Source of the DNA: Sphingomonas gilva
GTDB lineage: Bacteria > Pseudomonadota > Alphaproteobacteria > Sphingomonadales > Sphingomonadaceae
Length of the DNA: 64,000 nt
NCBI RefSeq assembly: GCF_003515075.1
Contig: NZ_QWLV01000002.1
Coordinates: 786,723 to 850,722, forward strand
Reading direction: 5' to 3'
Position numbers and translations under genes: made by a program. The notes beneath the pieces were generated by a model. The model was not told the DNA's origin. It saw only the letters and a list, made by a program, of their open reading frames with translations, and made no database searches. Shown here piece by piece: positions 44,341 to 52,530 of the stretch. Each line of letters begins with the position of its first letter. Position 1 is the first letter of the stretch.

Positions 44341-44994
44341 ATGACGCCGACCATCACCGCCTTCGAAAGCTCCCCGGACAAGGGTCGGGGGCTGGCGCGC
44401 GACATGCGTGTTCGCTGGGCGCTCGAAGAAGTGGGCCGGCCCTACGACGTTCGCCTCGTTTCGTTCAGCGGGATGAAGGAACCGGCGCACAAGGCGCTTC
44501 ACCCCTTCGGGCAGATCCCGACCTATCAGGAAGGCGATCTCGTCCTGTTCGAGACGGGGTCGATCATCCTCCACGTCGCGGAGCAAGGTCGGGGCCTGCT
44601 GCCCGACGACGCGAATGCGCGGGCGCGCGCGATCACATGGATGTTCGCCGCGCTCAACACGGTCGAGCCGCCGATCGTCGAGCGCGAGCAGGTTCCCTAT
44701 GTCGAGCGCGACAAGCCATGGTACGAGGAGCGCCTGCCCCTTCTAGAGGATCGCATCCGCGTTCGCCTGGACGATCTCTCCAGCCGGCTCGGCGACGCCG
44801 AATGGCTGGACGGCGCGTTCAGCGCCGGCGACCTGATGATGGTGATGGTCCTGCGCCGGCTGGAAGGAATGGACATGATGCAGGAATATCCCAACCTGTC
44901 CGCCTATGTGGCCCGGGGCGAGGCGCGGCCTGCCTACAAGCGTGCGTTCGACGCCCAGCTGGCGGTCTTCACCGGCCACGCTCCAATCGGCTGA
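44341..44994 (+). CDS. Glutathione S-transferase family protein
   Basis: 217 residues from ATG at 44341 (GGAG 7 nt upstream; ATG at 44326 possible). The N-terminal thioredoxin-like domain ends with the GST cis-proline/ETGSI element (HPFGQIPTYQEGDLVLFETG), and a helical C-terminal domain follows. It is unrelated to motility by function and probably sits here by chance. Confidence 0.88.
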   Translation: MTPTITAFESSPDKGRGLARDMRVRWALEEVGRPYDVRLVSFSGMKEPAHKALHPFGQIPTYQEGDLVLFETGSIILHVAEQGRGLLPDDANARARAITWMFAALNTVEPPIVEREQVPYVERDKPWYEERLPLLEDRIRVRLDDLSSRLGDAEWLDGAFSAGDLMMVMVLRRLEGMDMMQEYPNLSAYVARGEARPAYKRAFDAQLAVFTGHAPIG

Positions 44995-44996
44995 CC

Positions 44997-45842
44997 TCAC
45001 GCGCCCAGCGTCGAGACCACCATCAGATAGGCCAGCCGCGCCTGTGCCGGACTGGGCCTGAGCACGCTGCCGGCCGCTTCCGCATCCGTCGGCCGGGCGG
45101 CAAGCGCCGCCGTGGTGTCCGGACCGGGCGGCGTCTTGCTCAACACCGGCGAGTCGATCGGATCGCGCGCCGCCATCTGCACCGTGGGCGGCGCACCGCC
45201 CTCATTGCCGAGCTTGGCCGCCATCAGCCGATAGACCTCGTCCAGGCTGCGATGCGCGCCGCCGCGCGTGAAGAAGACATTGCGGTTGGCCGCGGCCTGC
45301 TGGGGCAGCAGCGCCGCCGCCGACGCGCCGGGGTCGGCATCACGCGCGGCGAGGAATTTCGCCGCGCCGCCCGCGCCCAGGAAATGCGCGAAATAGAGAT
45401 CGGTGGCGTTGGGCGGGCGGCCCAGCCGCTGCTGCAGCACATCGGCATTGTCGCTGGCGAATTCCGCCGCCATGGCGCTCGCCGCATCGGGATCGCGCCG
45501 CAGGCCAAGGATCGCCTGGCGGGTCGCGCCATCGGCCACGCGGTAGCGGCCGTCGCCGCCGCGGGTGATCGCCTGCGCCGCCCAGCCGAGACCGTGCTTG
45601 GCGCCGTGGCGCTCGACCACGCCCAGCCAACTCTGCTCGATGAACTGGAACAGCCCGGTCGCAGAGGAGGTTCGCGCGCGCGCGTCGGCGTCGAATCCGC
45701 TTTCGACGCGCGCCTGATCCATCAGATAGCCGAAATCGACCCCCGTCCGCGCCGATGCGCGCCACACCGCGTCCGCCACGCGTTCGCGGCGGACGGCCAG
45801 GGCGTGCTGCGCTGTGCCGGTGGTCGTCATCCCGCCAGTCAT
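44997..45842 (-). CDS. Lytic transglycosylase (SLT-type), flagellum-linked by position
   Basis: 281 residues. The SLT core is clear: FGYLMDQARVESGFDADARA with the catalytic Glu (VES), then SSATGLFQFIEQSWL and LYFAHFLGAGGAAKFLAARD. The C-terminal 90 residues are low in complexity. No signal peptide is visible at either possible start (45842 or 45830). It may cut the peptidoglycan for rod insertion, replacing the missing FlgJ muramidase, as SltF does in Rhodobacter. Export route is unknown; the type III flagellar path is one possibility. Confidence 0.82.
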   Translation of the reverse strand: MTGGMTTTGTAQHALAVRRERVADAVWRASARTGVDFGYLMDQARVESGFDADARARTSSATGLFQFIEQSWLGVVERHGAKHGLGWAAQAITRGGDGRYRVADGATRQAILGLRRDPDAASAMAAEFASDNADVLQQRLGRPPNATDLYFAHFLGAGGAAKFLAARDADPGASAAALLPQQAAANRNVFFTRGGAHRSLDEVYRLMAAKLGNEGGAPPTVQMAARDPIDSPVLSKTPPGPDTTAALAARPTDAEAAGSVLRPSPAQARLAYLMVVSTLGA

Positions 45843-45866
45843 TGACGAAAGCGGTTAACGAACCCT

Positions 45867-47321
45867 CTATGCGAGGAGGGCGGCGGCGCCCTTTTCGGCC
45901 AGCCGCCGGTGCGCGACGGCGACGGGTTCGCGGAAGCGCGGATCGGCGGCAAGATCGGCGGGGAACACCGCTTCCAGCCCCAGCAGCGCGTCGACCTGAC
46001 CGGACGACGTCTCGCGCCCGGCGATCCGCGCGGCGGTCCGGGCGGCGAGCGGATCGTCGACGACGAACGCCGCGCCCGCGTCGGTCCGCCCCGCCTGCCA
46101 GCGCATCCAGCCGGCGATGGCGAGCGCCAGCGTGTCGATCGGCCGGCCGGCGGCGATCCGCGCCGCCGCGGTCGCGACCAGCCGCTGCGGCAGCTTCTGC
46201 GATCCGTCCATCGCGATCTGACGCGTGCGGTGCGCCAGCGCGCTGTTGGCGAAGCGCGCCATCAGCGCGCGGCGATAGGCGGCGATGTCGAGGCCGGGCG
46301 GCGGCGACAGCGTCGTCTCCGCCTCGTCCCACAACGCCTCGACCAGCGCCCGTCCGCCCGGCCGCGCGACGACCTGGTCGACCGTCTCGATACCCGCCAA
46401 CCCGCCCAAATAGGCGATGGTCGAGTGCGCGCCGTTGAGCAGGCGCAGCTTCGCCTCCTCCCAGGGCGCGACATCGTCGGTCAGCTGCACGCCCGCGCCG
46501 GCGAAATCGGGACGCTCGCCGGCGAAGCGATCCTCGATCACCCACTGGCTGAACGGCTCGGTCTTGACCATCGCTGCGTCGGTCACCCCCAGCCCCCCGG
46601 CGAGCGCGGCGATGTCCACCGCGCTGGTGGCGGGAACGATGCGGTCGACCATCGTCTGGGGAAAACGCGCGGCCTCGGCGATCCAGTCGCGCAGGGCGGG
46701 ATCGCGCGCCGCCGCCATCGCCAGCACCGCCGCTTCCAGCTTGCGCCCGTTATGCGCGAGATTGTCGCAAGAGATCGCGGTGAAGGCGGGCAGGCCCCGC
46801 GCGCGCCGCTCGGCGAGCGCCGCGACCAGCAGGCCGGGCACGGTCCGCGGCGCGCCCTCGCCGGCTATGTCGGCCGCGACGTCGGGATCGCCGCTCAGCA
46901 ATTCGCCGCTCGCCGGATCGAGCCGATAGCCCTTCTCGGTCACGGTCAGCGTGACAAGATGCGTGTCGGGGTTCGCCAGCGCGCCGATCAGCGCGGCGGG
47001 ATCCTCGGGCAGCACCAGCACATCGCCGACCGCGCCGATGATCCGCGCCCGCTCCTCGTCCCCGTCGCGCACCAGCAGCGTGTAGAGCCCGTCCTGCGGC
47101 GCGAGGCTGTCGCGCACGCCGGGCGAGCGCAGCGACGCGCCGCGCACGCCCCAGCGCAGGTCACCCGCGGCCAGCAGATCGTCGAACACCACCGCCTGGT
47201 GCGCGCGGTGGAACGCGCCGATGCCGAGATGGACCACGCCGGCGCGGACCTGCGCGCGGTCGTAGGCCGGCCGGGCCACATCGCGCGGCAGCCGATCGAT
47301 CGTCTCGGACGACAGTCTCAT
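45867..47321 (-). CDS. Mannitol dehydrogenase family protein (fructuronate reductase type)
   Basis: 484 residues from ATG at 47321. N-terminal Rossmann domain (VVHLGIGAFHRAHQAVVFDD) and C-terminal catalytic domain with the Lys motif (EEAKLRLLNGAHSTIAYLGG). The family covers mannitol, arabinitol and mannonate/fructuronate reductases (UxuB). Given the glucuronidase locus 5 kb away, D-mannonate:NAD oxidoreductase is likely but not proven. A GTG at 47327 is an alternative start. Confidence 0.85.
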   Translation of the reverse strand: MRLSSETIDRLPRDVARPAYDRAQVRAGVVHLGIGAFHRAHQAVVFDDLLAAGDLRWGVRGASLRSPGVRDSLAPQDGLYTLLVRDGDEERARIIGAVGDVLVLPEDPAALIGALANPDTHLVTLTVTEKGYRLDPASGELLSGDPDVAADIAGEGAPRTVPGLLVAALAERRARGLPAFTAISCDNLAHNGRKLEAAVLAMAAARDPALRDWIAEAARFPQTMVDRIVPATSAVDIAALAGGLGVTDAAMVKTEPFSQWVIEDRFAGERPDFAGAGVQLTDDVAPWEEAKLRLLNGAHSTIAYLGGLAGIETVDQVVARPGGRALVEALWDEAETTLSPPPGLDIAAYRRALMARFANSALAHRTRQIAMDGSQKLPQRLVATAAARIAAGRPIDTLALAIAGWMRWQAGRTDAGAAFVVDDPLAARTAARIAGRETSSGQVDALLGLEAVFPADLAADPRFREPVAVAHRRLAEKGAAALLA

Positions 47322-47384
47322 CTTCACCCTTTCCTGACGCGTGGTCCTTTAGGGGCCGCGCGCAAGCGGGTGCAAGCGCCGATC

Positions 47385-48719
47385 CTAGCTCGCCGCGGGC
47401 GCTTTCATCGTGTCCTTGATCCACGCGACCAGCTGCGCCGTCACCGCGGGGTTGAAGGGTTCAGGCTCGGCCAGCGGCGCCCCCTTGCGCGCGCGAATCT
47501 CGGCGCGGCTTCCGGTAAGCTCCATGCCATGCCCGGTATCGGGCACGCCGACATAGCGCGCGGTGCCCGGCCGGTAATGGTTGACGATATCGGCGATCAG
47601 GCGCTGATCCTCGTCGAACAGCGCGATCACGTCGCTTTCGCCGTAGAGCGACAGGACCCGGCTTTTCGTATCCGCCCAGGCCTTGACCAGATCGATCGCG
47701 GCGATCTGTTGCCAGAAGCGCGCATGGCGGCCGAACACCTGCTCGCTGCTGTCGGTGCCGAACGCGTCGCGCGCCGCCGCCGCCAGCGCGGGACTCGTTG
47801 CGGCGATCCGGGCGGGCATTTCGCCGCCGAAATAGAAGCGCCGCATCGCCTCGCGCGCGGCCTGCGCCTCGGCATATTCCTTCACCGGATCGGCGCCGTT
47901 GAGCATGAATTCCTGGAAGGTGCCGAGATCGTGCATGTAATCGGCCCAGTTGCGCACCACCGTCCCGTAGACGGCGATACCGCGCGGCGGGCGTTCGGCG
48001 GCGAGCAGCGGCGCCTGGATCCCGCCCATCGAATGACCGAGCATGATGATGCGGCCGGTGGGGACGCCCAGCTCGCCGGTAAGGTGCCTGTAGGCGGCGC
48101 GAAAGGCGTCGAGCTCGGTCGTGAAGTCCATTTCCGTGCACGGCATACCGCCGCTGCTGTCGCCGACGCCGGGCTTCTCGACACGGTAATAGCCGATGCC
48201 CGCTGCGATCAGATCGGCGCCCACACGGCGATGGATATTCTCCGGATTGGGCGATTCGATCGTGGTGCAGGTGTAGCCCTGGATCAGGAACACGATCGGC
48301 GGCTCTTCCACGCCCTCGGGCAGCACCAATATGTCGCGCAGCCGCCCGCCGCCGAAATCCACCGAGCCATAGCGCGTTACGCCGCCAGCATAGCTTTCGC
48401 GCGGGCGTGCGACGGCCTTTCCCTTCAGGGCAAGCGTGCGGTCGCCGCGCTTCACGCGCAGCGTCAGATCGGCGCCGGCGATCGGCGGGCGGCCGTTCGG
48501 CGGATAATCGTCGATCAGCACGTCGCCGACACGCATCCCCATGCGATCGGCGGTCTGGCCGGGTTCGACCCGGTCGACGCGAAAACCGCCCGCGGGCGCG
48601 GGTGACAAGCGCGCGCCCAGCCAGGCGCGGCGAGGCAAGTCCTCCGCCGCGAACGCGGGAAGGGATGCGCCGCCCAACAGGACGGCGGCGGCGATTGCGG
48701 AGAGGTGGCGGCGGATCAT
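47385..48719 (-). CDS. Secreted PDZ-alpha/beta hydrolase fusion
   Basis: 444 residues. Signal peptide (MIRRHLSAIAAAVLLGGASL, cleavage near AFA), then a small PDZ-like domain (FRVDRVEPGQTADRMGMRVG) and an alpha/beta hydrolase. Catalytic residues look complete: nucleophile elbow GHSMGG, Asp in LYGESDVIALFDE, His in VPDTGHGMEL. Substrate unknown; the combination suggests a periplasmic esterase or peptidase whose PDZ positions the substrate. Confidence 0.82.
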   Translation of the reverse strand: MIRRHLSAIAAAVLLGGASLPAFAAEDLPRRAWLGARLSPAPAGGFRVDRVEPGQTADRMGMRVGDVLIDDYPPNGRPPIAGADLTLRVKRGDRTLALKGKAVARPRESYAGGVTRYGSVDFGGGRLRDILVLPEGVEEPPIVFLIQGYTCTTIESPNPENIHRRVGADLIAAGIGYYRVEKPGVGDSSGGMPCTEMDFTTELDAFRAAYRHLTGELGVPTGRIIMLGHSMGGIQAPLLAAERPPRGIAVYGTVVRNWADYMHDLGTFQEFMLNGADPVKEYAEAQAAREAMRRFYFGGEMPARIAATSPALAAAARDAFGTDSSEQVFGRHARFWQQIAAIDLVKAWADTKSRVLSLYGESDVIALFDEDQRLIADIVNHYRPGTARYVGVPDTGHGMELTGSRAEIRARKGAPLAEPEPFNPAVTAQLVAWIKDTMKAPAAS

Positions 48720-48735
48720 CGCCGCCAGTCTAGCC

Positions 48736-49179
48736 TCACGCCGCCGCCGCCGTCTTGTTCGTTCTTGCCAATTCCGGCGTCGGATAGCCGGTTCGCGCCA
48801 GCAGCCGCAGACCGGCCTCGTCGATTCCGATCCAGGTCGTGCGCGATTGCTCCCGATCCGGCTCGACCCGCAGCCTCACGCCCCAGTGACGGATCGTCTC
48901 GACCGGATCGGCGCCGCCCAGCTCGGCCAGCTTGTGCCGGATGCGGTGGAGCAGCACGGCGCGCGCCGGTGCGCTCGATCCCAACGCCTCGTTGACCTCG
49001 GCCCAGCACAGCCGGCTCCGCCGCATGATCAGCGCGAGCAGTTCCGCCTCGGTCGGCGAGAGCGGGATGAGCCGGTCGTTCCACCAGATCCGGATCGGAT
49101 CGAAGGTCGCGGTGAGCGCCCCGCGCTTGATCACGGGGCGTCGTGCGCTGTCGCCTTCCGGACAATCGATCTCGATCAT
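48736..49179 (-). CDS. Orphan OmpR/PhoB-type winged-helix protein
   Basis: 147 residues from ATG at 49179, overlapping the UrcA-like gene as ATGA; the longer open frame upstream is noise. The domain is a transcriptional-regulator C-terminal winged helix (LSPTEAELLALIMRRSRLCW, then SSAPARAVLLHRIRHKLAEL and the wing TIRHWGVRLRVEP). No receiver domain, so it is not a standard response regulator. Confidence 0.75.
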   Translation of the reverse strand: MIEIDCPEGDSARRPVIKRGALTATFDPIRIWWNDRLIPLSPTEAELLALIMRRSRLCWAEVNEALGSSAPARAVLLHRIRHKLAELGGADPVETIRHWGVRLRVEPDREQSRTTWIGIDEAGLRLLARTGYPTPELARTNKTAAAA

Positions 49180-49568
49180 CGCGCGACCACCAGCCCTGCT
49201 GCCGCCACCGCCGCTTTGGCATCGCCGCCGCTCTTCGCCGCGAGGCGGACATTCTGGACCAGCGCCACCACCTTCGGCTCGAGGCCGGCCATGACCTCCT
49301 TGTGGCAAGCGCTGCGATTCGCCGCGCTCGGCCTGATGAACCGGCCATATTGATCGGTCGTGCAGACGCCGTAGGCCGCCGAGCTCAGCCGCTTGCGCAG
49401 CTTGCGCTCGCCCGCTTCAGTAGTCAGGTCGAGATCGCGATAGGATACCTTACGCGGCTTCGGCTTGGCCTCCTCGATCTTCTTCACGCCTCCCGCGGCG
49501 GCGGGCGCCGTCACCAGTCCGGCTGTGAGCAGAGCGGCGAGGCCCATGGCGCTCATCAAACGTTTCAT
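49176..49568 (-). CDS. UrcA family protein
   Basis: 130 residues from ATG at 49568 (AGGAGGT 5 nt upstream). Signal peptide MKRLMSAMGLAALLTAGLVT...AAA, then the UrcA pattern VSYRDLDLTTEAGERKLRKR, Cys-containing VCTTDQYGRF and a second Cys in SACHKEVMAG, probably a disulfide. UrcA proteins are small exported proteins of sphingomonads and relatives with no settled function. Confidence 0.82.
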   Translation of the reverse strand: MKRLMSAMGLAALLTAGLVTAPAAAGGVKKIEEAKPKPRKVSYRDLDLTTEAGERKLRKRLSSAAYGVCTTDQYGRFIRPSAANRSACHKEVMAGLEPKVVALVQNVRLAAKSGGDAKAAVAAAGLVVAR

Positions 49569-49734
49569 CACTCACCTCCTAAGCGCTGCATGACGCAGCC
49601 CTTCAAAGGTACTCCCTGTCGCTCAGCGGGCATTTGTTCGTGCTTGCCAGAAAGCTGAAAAAATGCCGGATATCCTGGGTTTTTCGCAAGATCGAACAAG
49701 TTGGGCGAGGTCTTCCCACCTTCCGAGTCACTGA

Positions 49735-49756
49735 ATTAGTGTATTATGATACTAAT
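49735..49756. promoter_or_regulatory. AT-rich palindrome in the UrcA/AraC divergent promoter
   Basis: ATTAGT ... ACTAAT arms with a 10-nt centre, and a nested GTAT/ATAC pair, in an unusually AT-rich patch between the divergent UrcA-like and AraC-like genes. A likely operator or core promoter for one or both; the bound protein is unknown. The rest of 49569-49813 holds no gene. Confidence 0.45.
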
Positions 49757-49813
49757 ACGCGTTCACGTCCGATTCAGCCTCTGTAAAGCAAGGGTGATTC
49801 GGGAGGGCCGCTG

Positions 49814-50689
49814 ATGTCGGCAGTGTTGGTCAGGATGGACAAGCACGTCGATACGCCGGCGCCGGCAGTGCCGGACGGCAAGGTTGTCGTGTCCCGCCTC
49901 GGCTCGGGCGAGAGCCGCATCCTCTGCTCGCTCACCTCGATCAAGCTCGTGCTGGAAGGCGAGGAGATCCATGAGGTCGACGGCCGCGCCCACATCGTAC
50001 GGCCGGGCCAGATGCTGATCGTCGATCGCGGCGCCGAATATCGCGCGATGCTGCGGCGCAACGTCACCACCATGGGGTTCTGTCTCTATCTGCCCGGCCC
50101 GGTGGGTGAGCCCCAGCCCGAAAGCCCGCTGCTGGGCCGCGCGCTGATCCTGTCGAGCGAGGCCAGCCGGCTGGGCGCCCTGGTGCGGCAGCACGGCGCG
50201 CGGCTGCACCAGAGCCTCGATCCCGACGCCGCCGATCCCGTGCTTCAGGAGGTCCGCGCCGCGCTCAACGACACATTGGTCGCCGCCGCCGGAAACATGG
50301 CGCGGATCGATGCGAAGAAGGCCTCGACCCGGCATGAGGTGATGAACCGGCTGGAGATCGCCCGCGCCTATCTGCACGGCCATCTCGGCCGCAGCGTCCC
50401 GCTGCCCGAACTGGCCGGCGTGGCGGGGCTGTCGGGCTTCCACCTCGTCCGCTACTTCTCGGCCGTCTACGGCCTTCCGCCCGCGCGCTATCATCGCAAG
50501 CTGCGGCTCGAGAACGCCGCGCGGATGCTTACCGGTTCGCATACTTCCGCGACGGAGGTCGCCGACAGCGCGGGCTACGGCGATCTGAGCGCCTTCACCC
50601 ACGCCTTCACCCGCGAATTCGGGATGTCGCCCAGCGCCTATGCGCGCCGTTCGGCCGATCCCCGGATCGGCGGGGACGAAAGCGCCTGA
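49814..50689 (+). CDS. AraC-family transcriptional regulator
   Basis: 291 residues from ATG at 49814 (GGGAGGG upstream). Residues about 30-110 form a cupin-like ligand domain (VRPGQMLIVDRGAEYRAMLR), and residues about 180-285 a double HTH (RSVPLPELAGVAGLSGFHLV; ATEVADSAGYGDLSAFTHAF; FTREFGMSPSAYAR). Its inducer is unknown; it may control the divergent UrcA-like gene. Confidence 0.9.
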   Translation: MSAVLVRMDKHVDTPAPAVPDGKVVVSRLGSGESRILCSLTSIKLVLEGEEIHEVDGRAHIVRPGQMLIVDRGAEYRAMLRRNVTTMGFCLYLPGPVGEPQPESPLLGRALILSSEASRLGALVRQHGARLHQSLDPDAADPVLQEVRAALNDTLVAAAGNMARIDAKKASTRHEVMNRLEIARAYLHGHLGRSVPLPELAGVAGLSGFHLVRYFSAVYGLPPARYHRKLRLENAARMLTGSHTSATEVADSAGYGDLSAFTHAFTREFGMSPSAYARRSADPRIGGDESA

Positions 50690-51083
50690 TCAGCCGCGCC
50701 GATCATCCCGCCCGCGCGCGACGAAGCCATAGCGGCGGTTGGACGGATTGGCGCCCGCCGGCGACATACTCCGCCTTGATCGCGGCGAAGCGGTCGGTGG
50801 CCGAGGCGGCGGCGGCGATCGGGGGCTCGATACCGTAAAGCCGCGCATTGTTGCCGCCGAAGATCGCCGTCTTGACCGGCCCGTCGGCGGCGCCCAGCGG
50901 CGCGAAGCCGTGCTTGCTCCGCATGTCCTCGGGAATCTCGAGGCGGCGCAGACCTTCGATCTGCCATTGCGGCGATCCGGTCCACACCGCATCGGTGCCC
51001 CAGCAGACATGGGTCTCGCCCAGTCCCTTGACCAGCTGCCCCATGATCGCCGCGCACAGCCGCGACCATGCGGCATAGCCTAA
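50690..51083 (-). pseudogene. Amidohydrolase remnant (5' truncated and frameshifted)
   Basis: The fragment reads like the C terminus of a PF04909 amidohydrolase: MGQLVKGLGETHVCWGTDAV, GSPQWQIEGLRRLEIPEDM and AIFGGNNARLYGI. No start lies upstream: the frame is closed by TGA at 51104-51102, close to the end of the neighbouring sigma-factor gene. In addition the reading frame shifts near 50755, since the expected C-terminal SNRRYGFVA is found in the next frame. It is therefore a double-broken remnant. Confidence 0.8.
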
Positions 51084-51940
51084 TGCAGGTGCCTCAGCTT
51101 GTCAGGATTGCGCATCACATAGATCGCGGCGACCATCCCGTCCTCGATCTGGAGGGCGGTCGTCTGAAGCTCGCCGTCGCCTTCGCGGGTGACGAAGCCC
51201 GGCAGGCCGTTGATCATCGCGGTGCGGACGAGCGTCGACCCCTGCTTGCGGAACATCGCCGCCAGCCCCTTGTGCACCTCAAGGACGCGATCGAAGCCCA
51301 GAATGGGCCGCATCGCCGCGGGCCGCTTGCCGCCGCCGTCCGAATGGATGCTGACATCGGCGGCGAGCATCGCGCCCAGCGCGGTCATGTCGCCGCTGCG
51401 CGAGGCGGAAAAGAAGGCGTCGGCGATTTCAAGGCCGCGCTCCTTCTCCACTTGGAAGCGTGGCCGCGCCTCACGGACATGCGTCCGCGCGCGCGAGGCG
51501 AGCTGGCGGCACGCGGCCGGGTCCCGCTGGATCGTCGCGGCGATCTCCTCGAAGCCGAGCCCGAACACGTCGTGCAGCAGGAAGGCGGCGCGCTCAAGCG
51601 GCGAGAGGCGCTCGAGCGCGAGCATCAGCGGCAGGGTGACGTCCTCTTCCTCTTCTTCCTCGATCACCGGCTCGGGAAGCCACGGGCCGATATAGGTCTC
51701 CCGCTGGCGCCGCGCCGATTTGAGCTGGTCGAGGCACAGCCGCGTCACCGTCCGGCGCAGAAACGCCTCGGGCTCGCGCACCTCGCTGCGGTCGGTCCGC
51801 ATCCAGCGGATGAACGCCTCCTGCAGCACGTCCTCCGCGTCGGCGACCGAGCCGAGCATGCGATAGGCGACGCGCGCGAGGCGGGGACGCAGCGGGTCGA
51901 AGCTCGCCGCCGCGTCCCGGTGGGCCGCGTCGCCCGTCAC
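51080..51940 (-). CDS. ECF41-type RNA polymerase sigma factor with SnoaL-like domain
   Basis: 286 residues from GTG at 51940 (overlapping the upstream stop as GTGA). Sigma region 2 (LARVAYRMLGSVADAEDVLQ), region 4 (LSPLERAAFLLHDVFGLGFE), and a C-terminal SnoaL/NTF2-like domain with the ECF41 hallmarks DGGGK (201-205) and NPDKL (278-282). In ECF41 proteins this C-terminal extension replaces a separate anti-sigma factor and regulates activity in cis. A run of Glu (EEEEEED, 94-100) lies between regions 2 and 4. Confidence 0.93.
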   Translation of the reverse strand: MTGDAAHRDAAASFDPLRPRLARVAYRMLGSVADAEDVLQEAFIRWMRTDRSEVREPEAFLRRTVTRLCLDQLKSARRQRETYIGPWLPEPVIEEEEEEDVTLPLMLALERLSPLERAAFLLHDVFGLGFEEIAATIQRDPAACRQLASRARTHVREARPRFQVEKERGLEIADAFFSASRSGDMTALGAMLAADVSIHSDGGGKRPAAMRPILGFDRVLEVHKGLAAMFRKQGSTLVRTAMINGLPGFVTREGDGELQTTALQIEDGMVAAIYVMRNPDKLRHLH

Positions 51941-52398
51941 GCCGCGGCCTTGGCCGCCGCAGCCGGCTCGAACCACAGGCCGAAGCCGACCGCGATGCGG
52001 TTCCACCCGTTGATCACATTGATCATCAGCGTCAGCTTCACCTGCTCCTCCTCGGAGAACTGGGCCTTGAGCGCTTCATAGGCGGCCTCATGCGCATGGC
52101 CTTCGGAAAGCCGCGTCAGCGCGTCCGTCCAGCCGAGCGCGGCGCGCTCGCGGTCGGTATAGCACGGCGCCTCCCGCCAGGCGGAGAGCAGGTAGATACG
52201 CTGCTCGGTCTCCCCTTTCGCCCGCGCCTCCGCGGTGTGCATGTTTATGCAGTTGGCGCATCCGTTGATCTGGGAGGACCGGATCTTCACCAGCTCCATC
52301 AGCGTCGGCTCAAGGCTGGCGGCGACGGCAATGGAGGTGGCCATCCAATTCTTCATGAGAAGGGGAGCGGCGGCGATCGGATCGAGCTTGGCGGTCAT
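51937..52398 (-). CDS. Carboxymuconolactone decarboxylase/AhpD-like protein (ECF41 partner)
   Basis: 153 residues from ATG at 52398. AhpD-like core with CANC (Cys47 and Cys50) and a following His (INMHTAEAR), the redox triad of this family. It is the usual partner gene of ECF41 sigma factors and presumably their main target. Its own promoter at 52431-52457 fits. Confidence 0.9.
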   Translation of the reverse strand: MTAKLDPIAAAPLLMKNWMATSIAVAASLEPTLMELVKIRSSQINGCANCINMHTAEARAKGETEQRIYLLSAWREAPCYTDRERAALGWTDALTRLSEGHAHEAAYEALKAQFSEEEQVKLTLMINVINGWNRIAVGFGLWFEPAAAAKAAA

Positions 52399-52430
52399 TG
52401 GTCGGTCTCCTTTTCTGGTTCCGACCACAT

Positions 52431-52457
52431 GACGAGCCGACATGGCCATGTGTGACA
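52431..52457 (-). promoter_or_regulatory. ECF41-type promoter of the AhpD-like/ECF41 operon
   Basis: On the minus strand TGTCACA (52457-52451), 16-nt spacer, CGTC (52434-52431), about 33 nt before the ATG. TGTCACA/CGTC is the published target signature for ECF41 sigma factors, so the operon is probably self-activated. Confidence 0.85.
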
Positions 52458-52530
52458 TGGACGAGAAAAAATCCGCCCAGCACATTGGACGGCGCCATTG
52501 GCGCCGCGCCGCCATGGCCGAGCGCATTGG

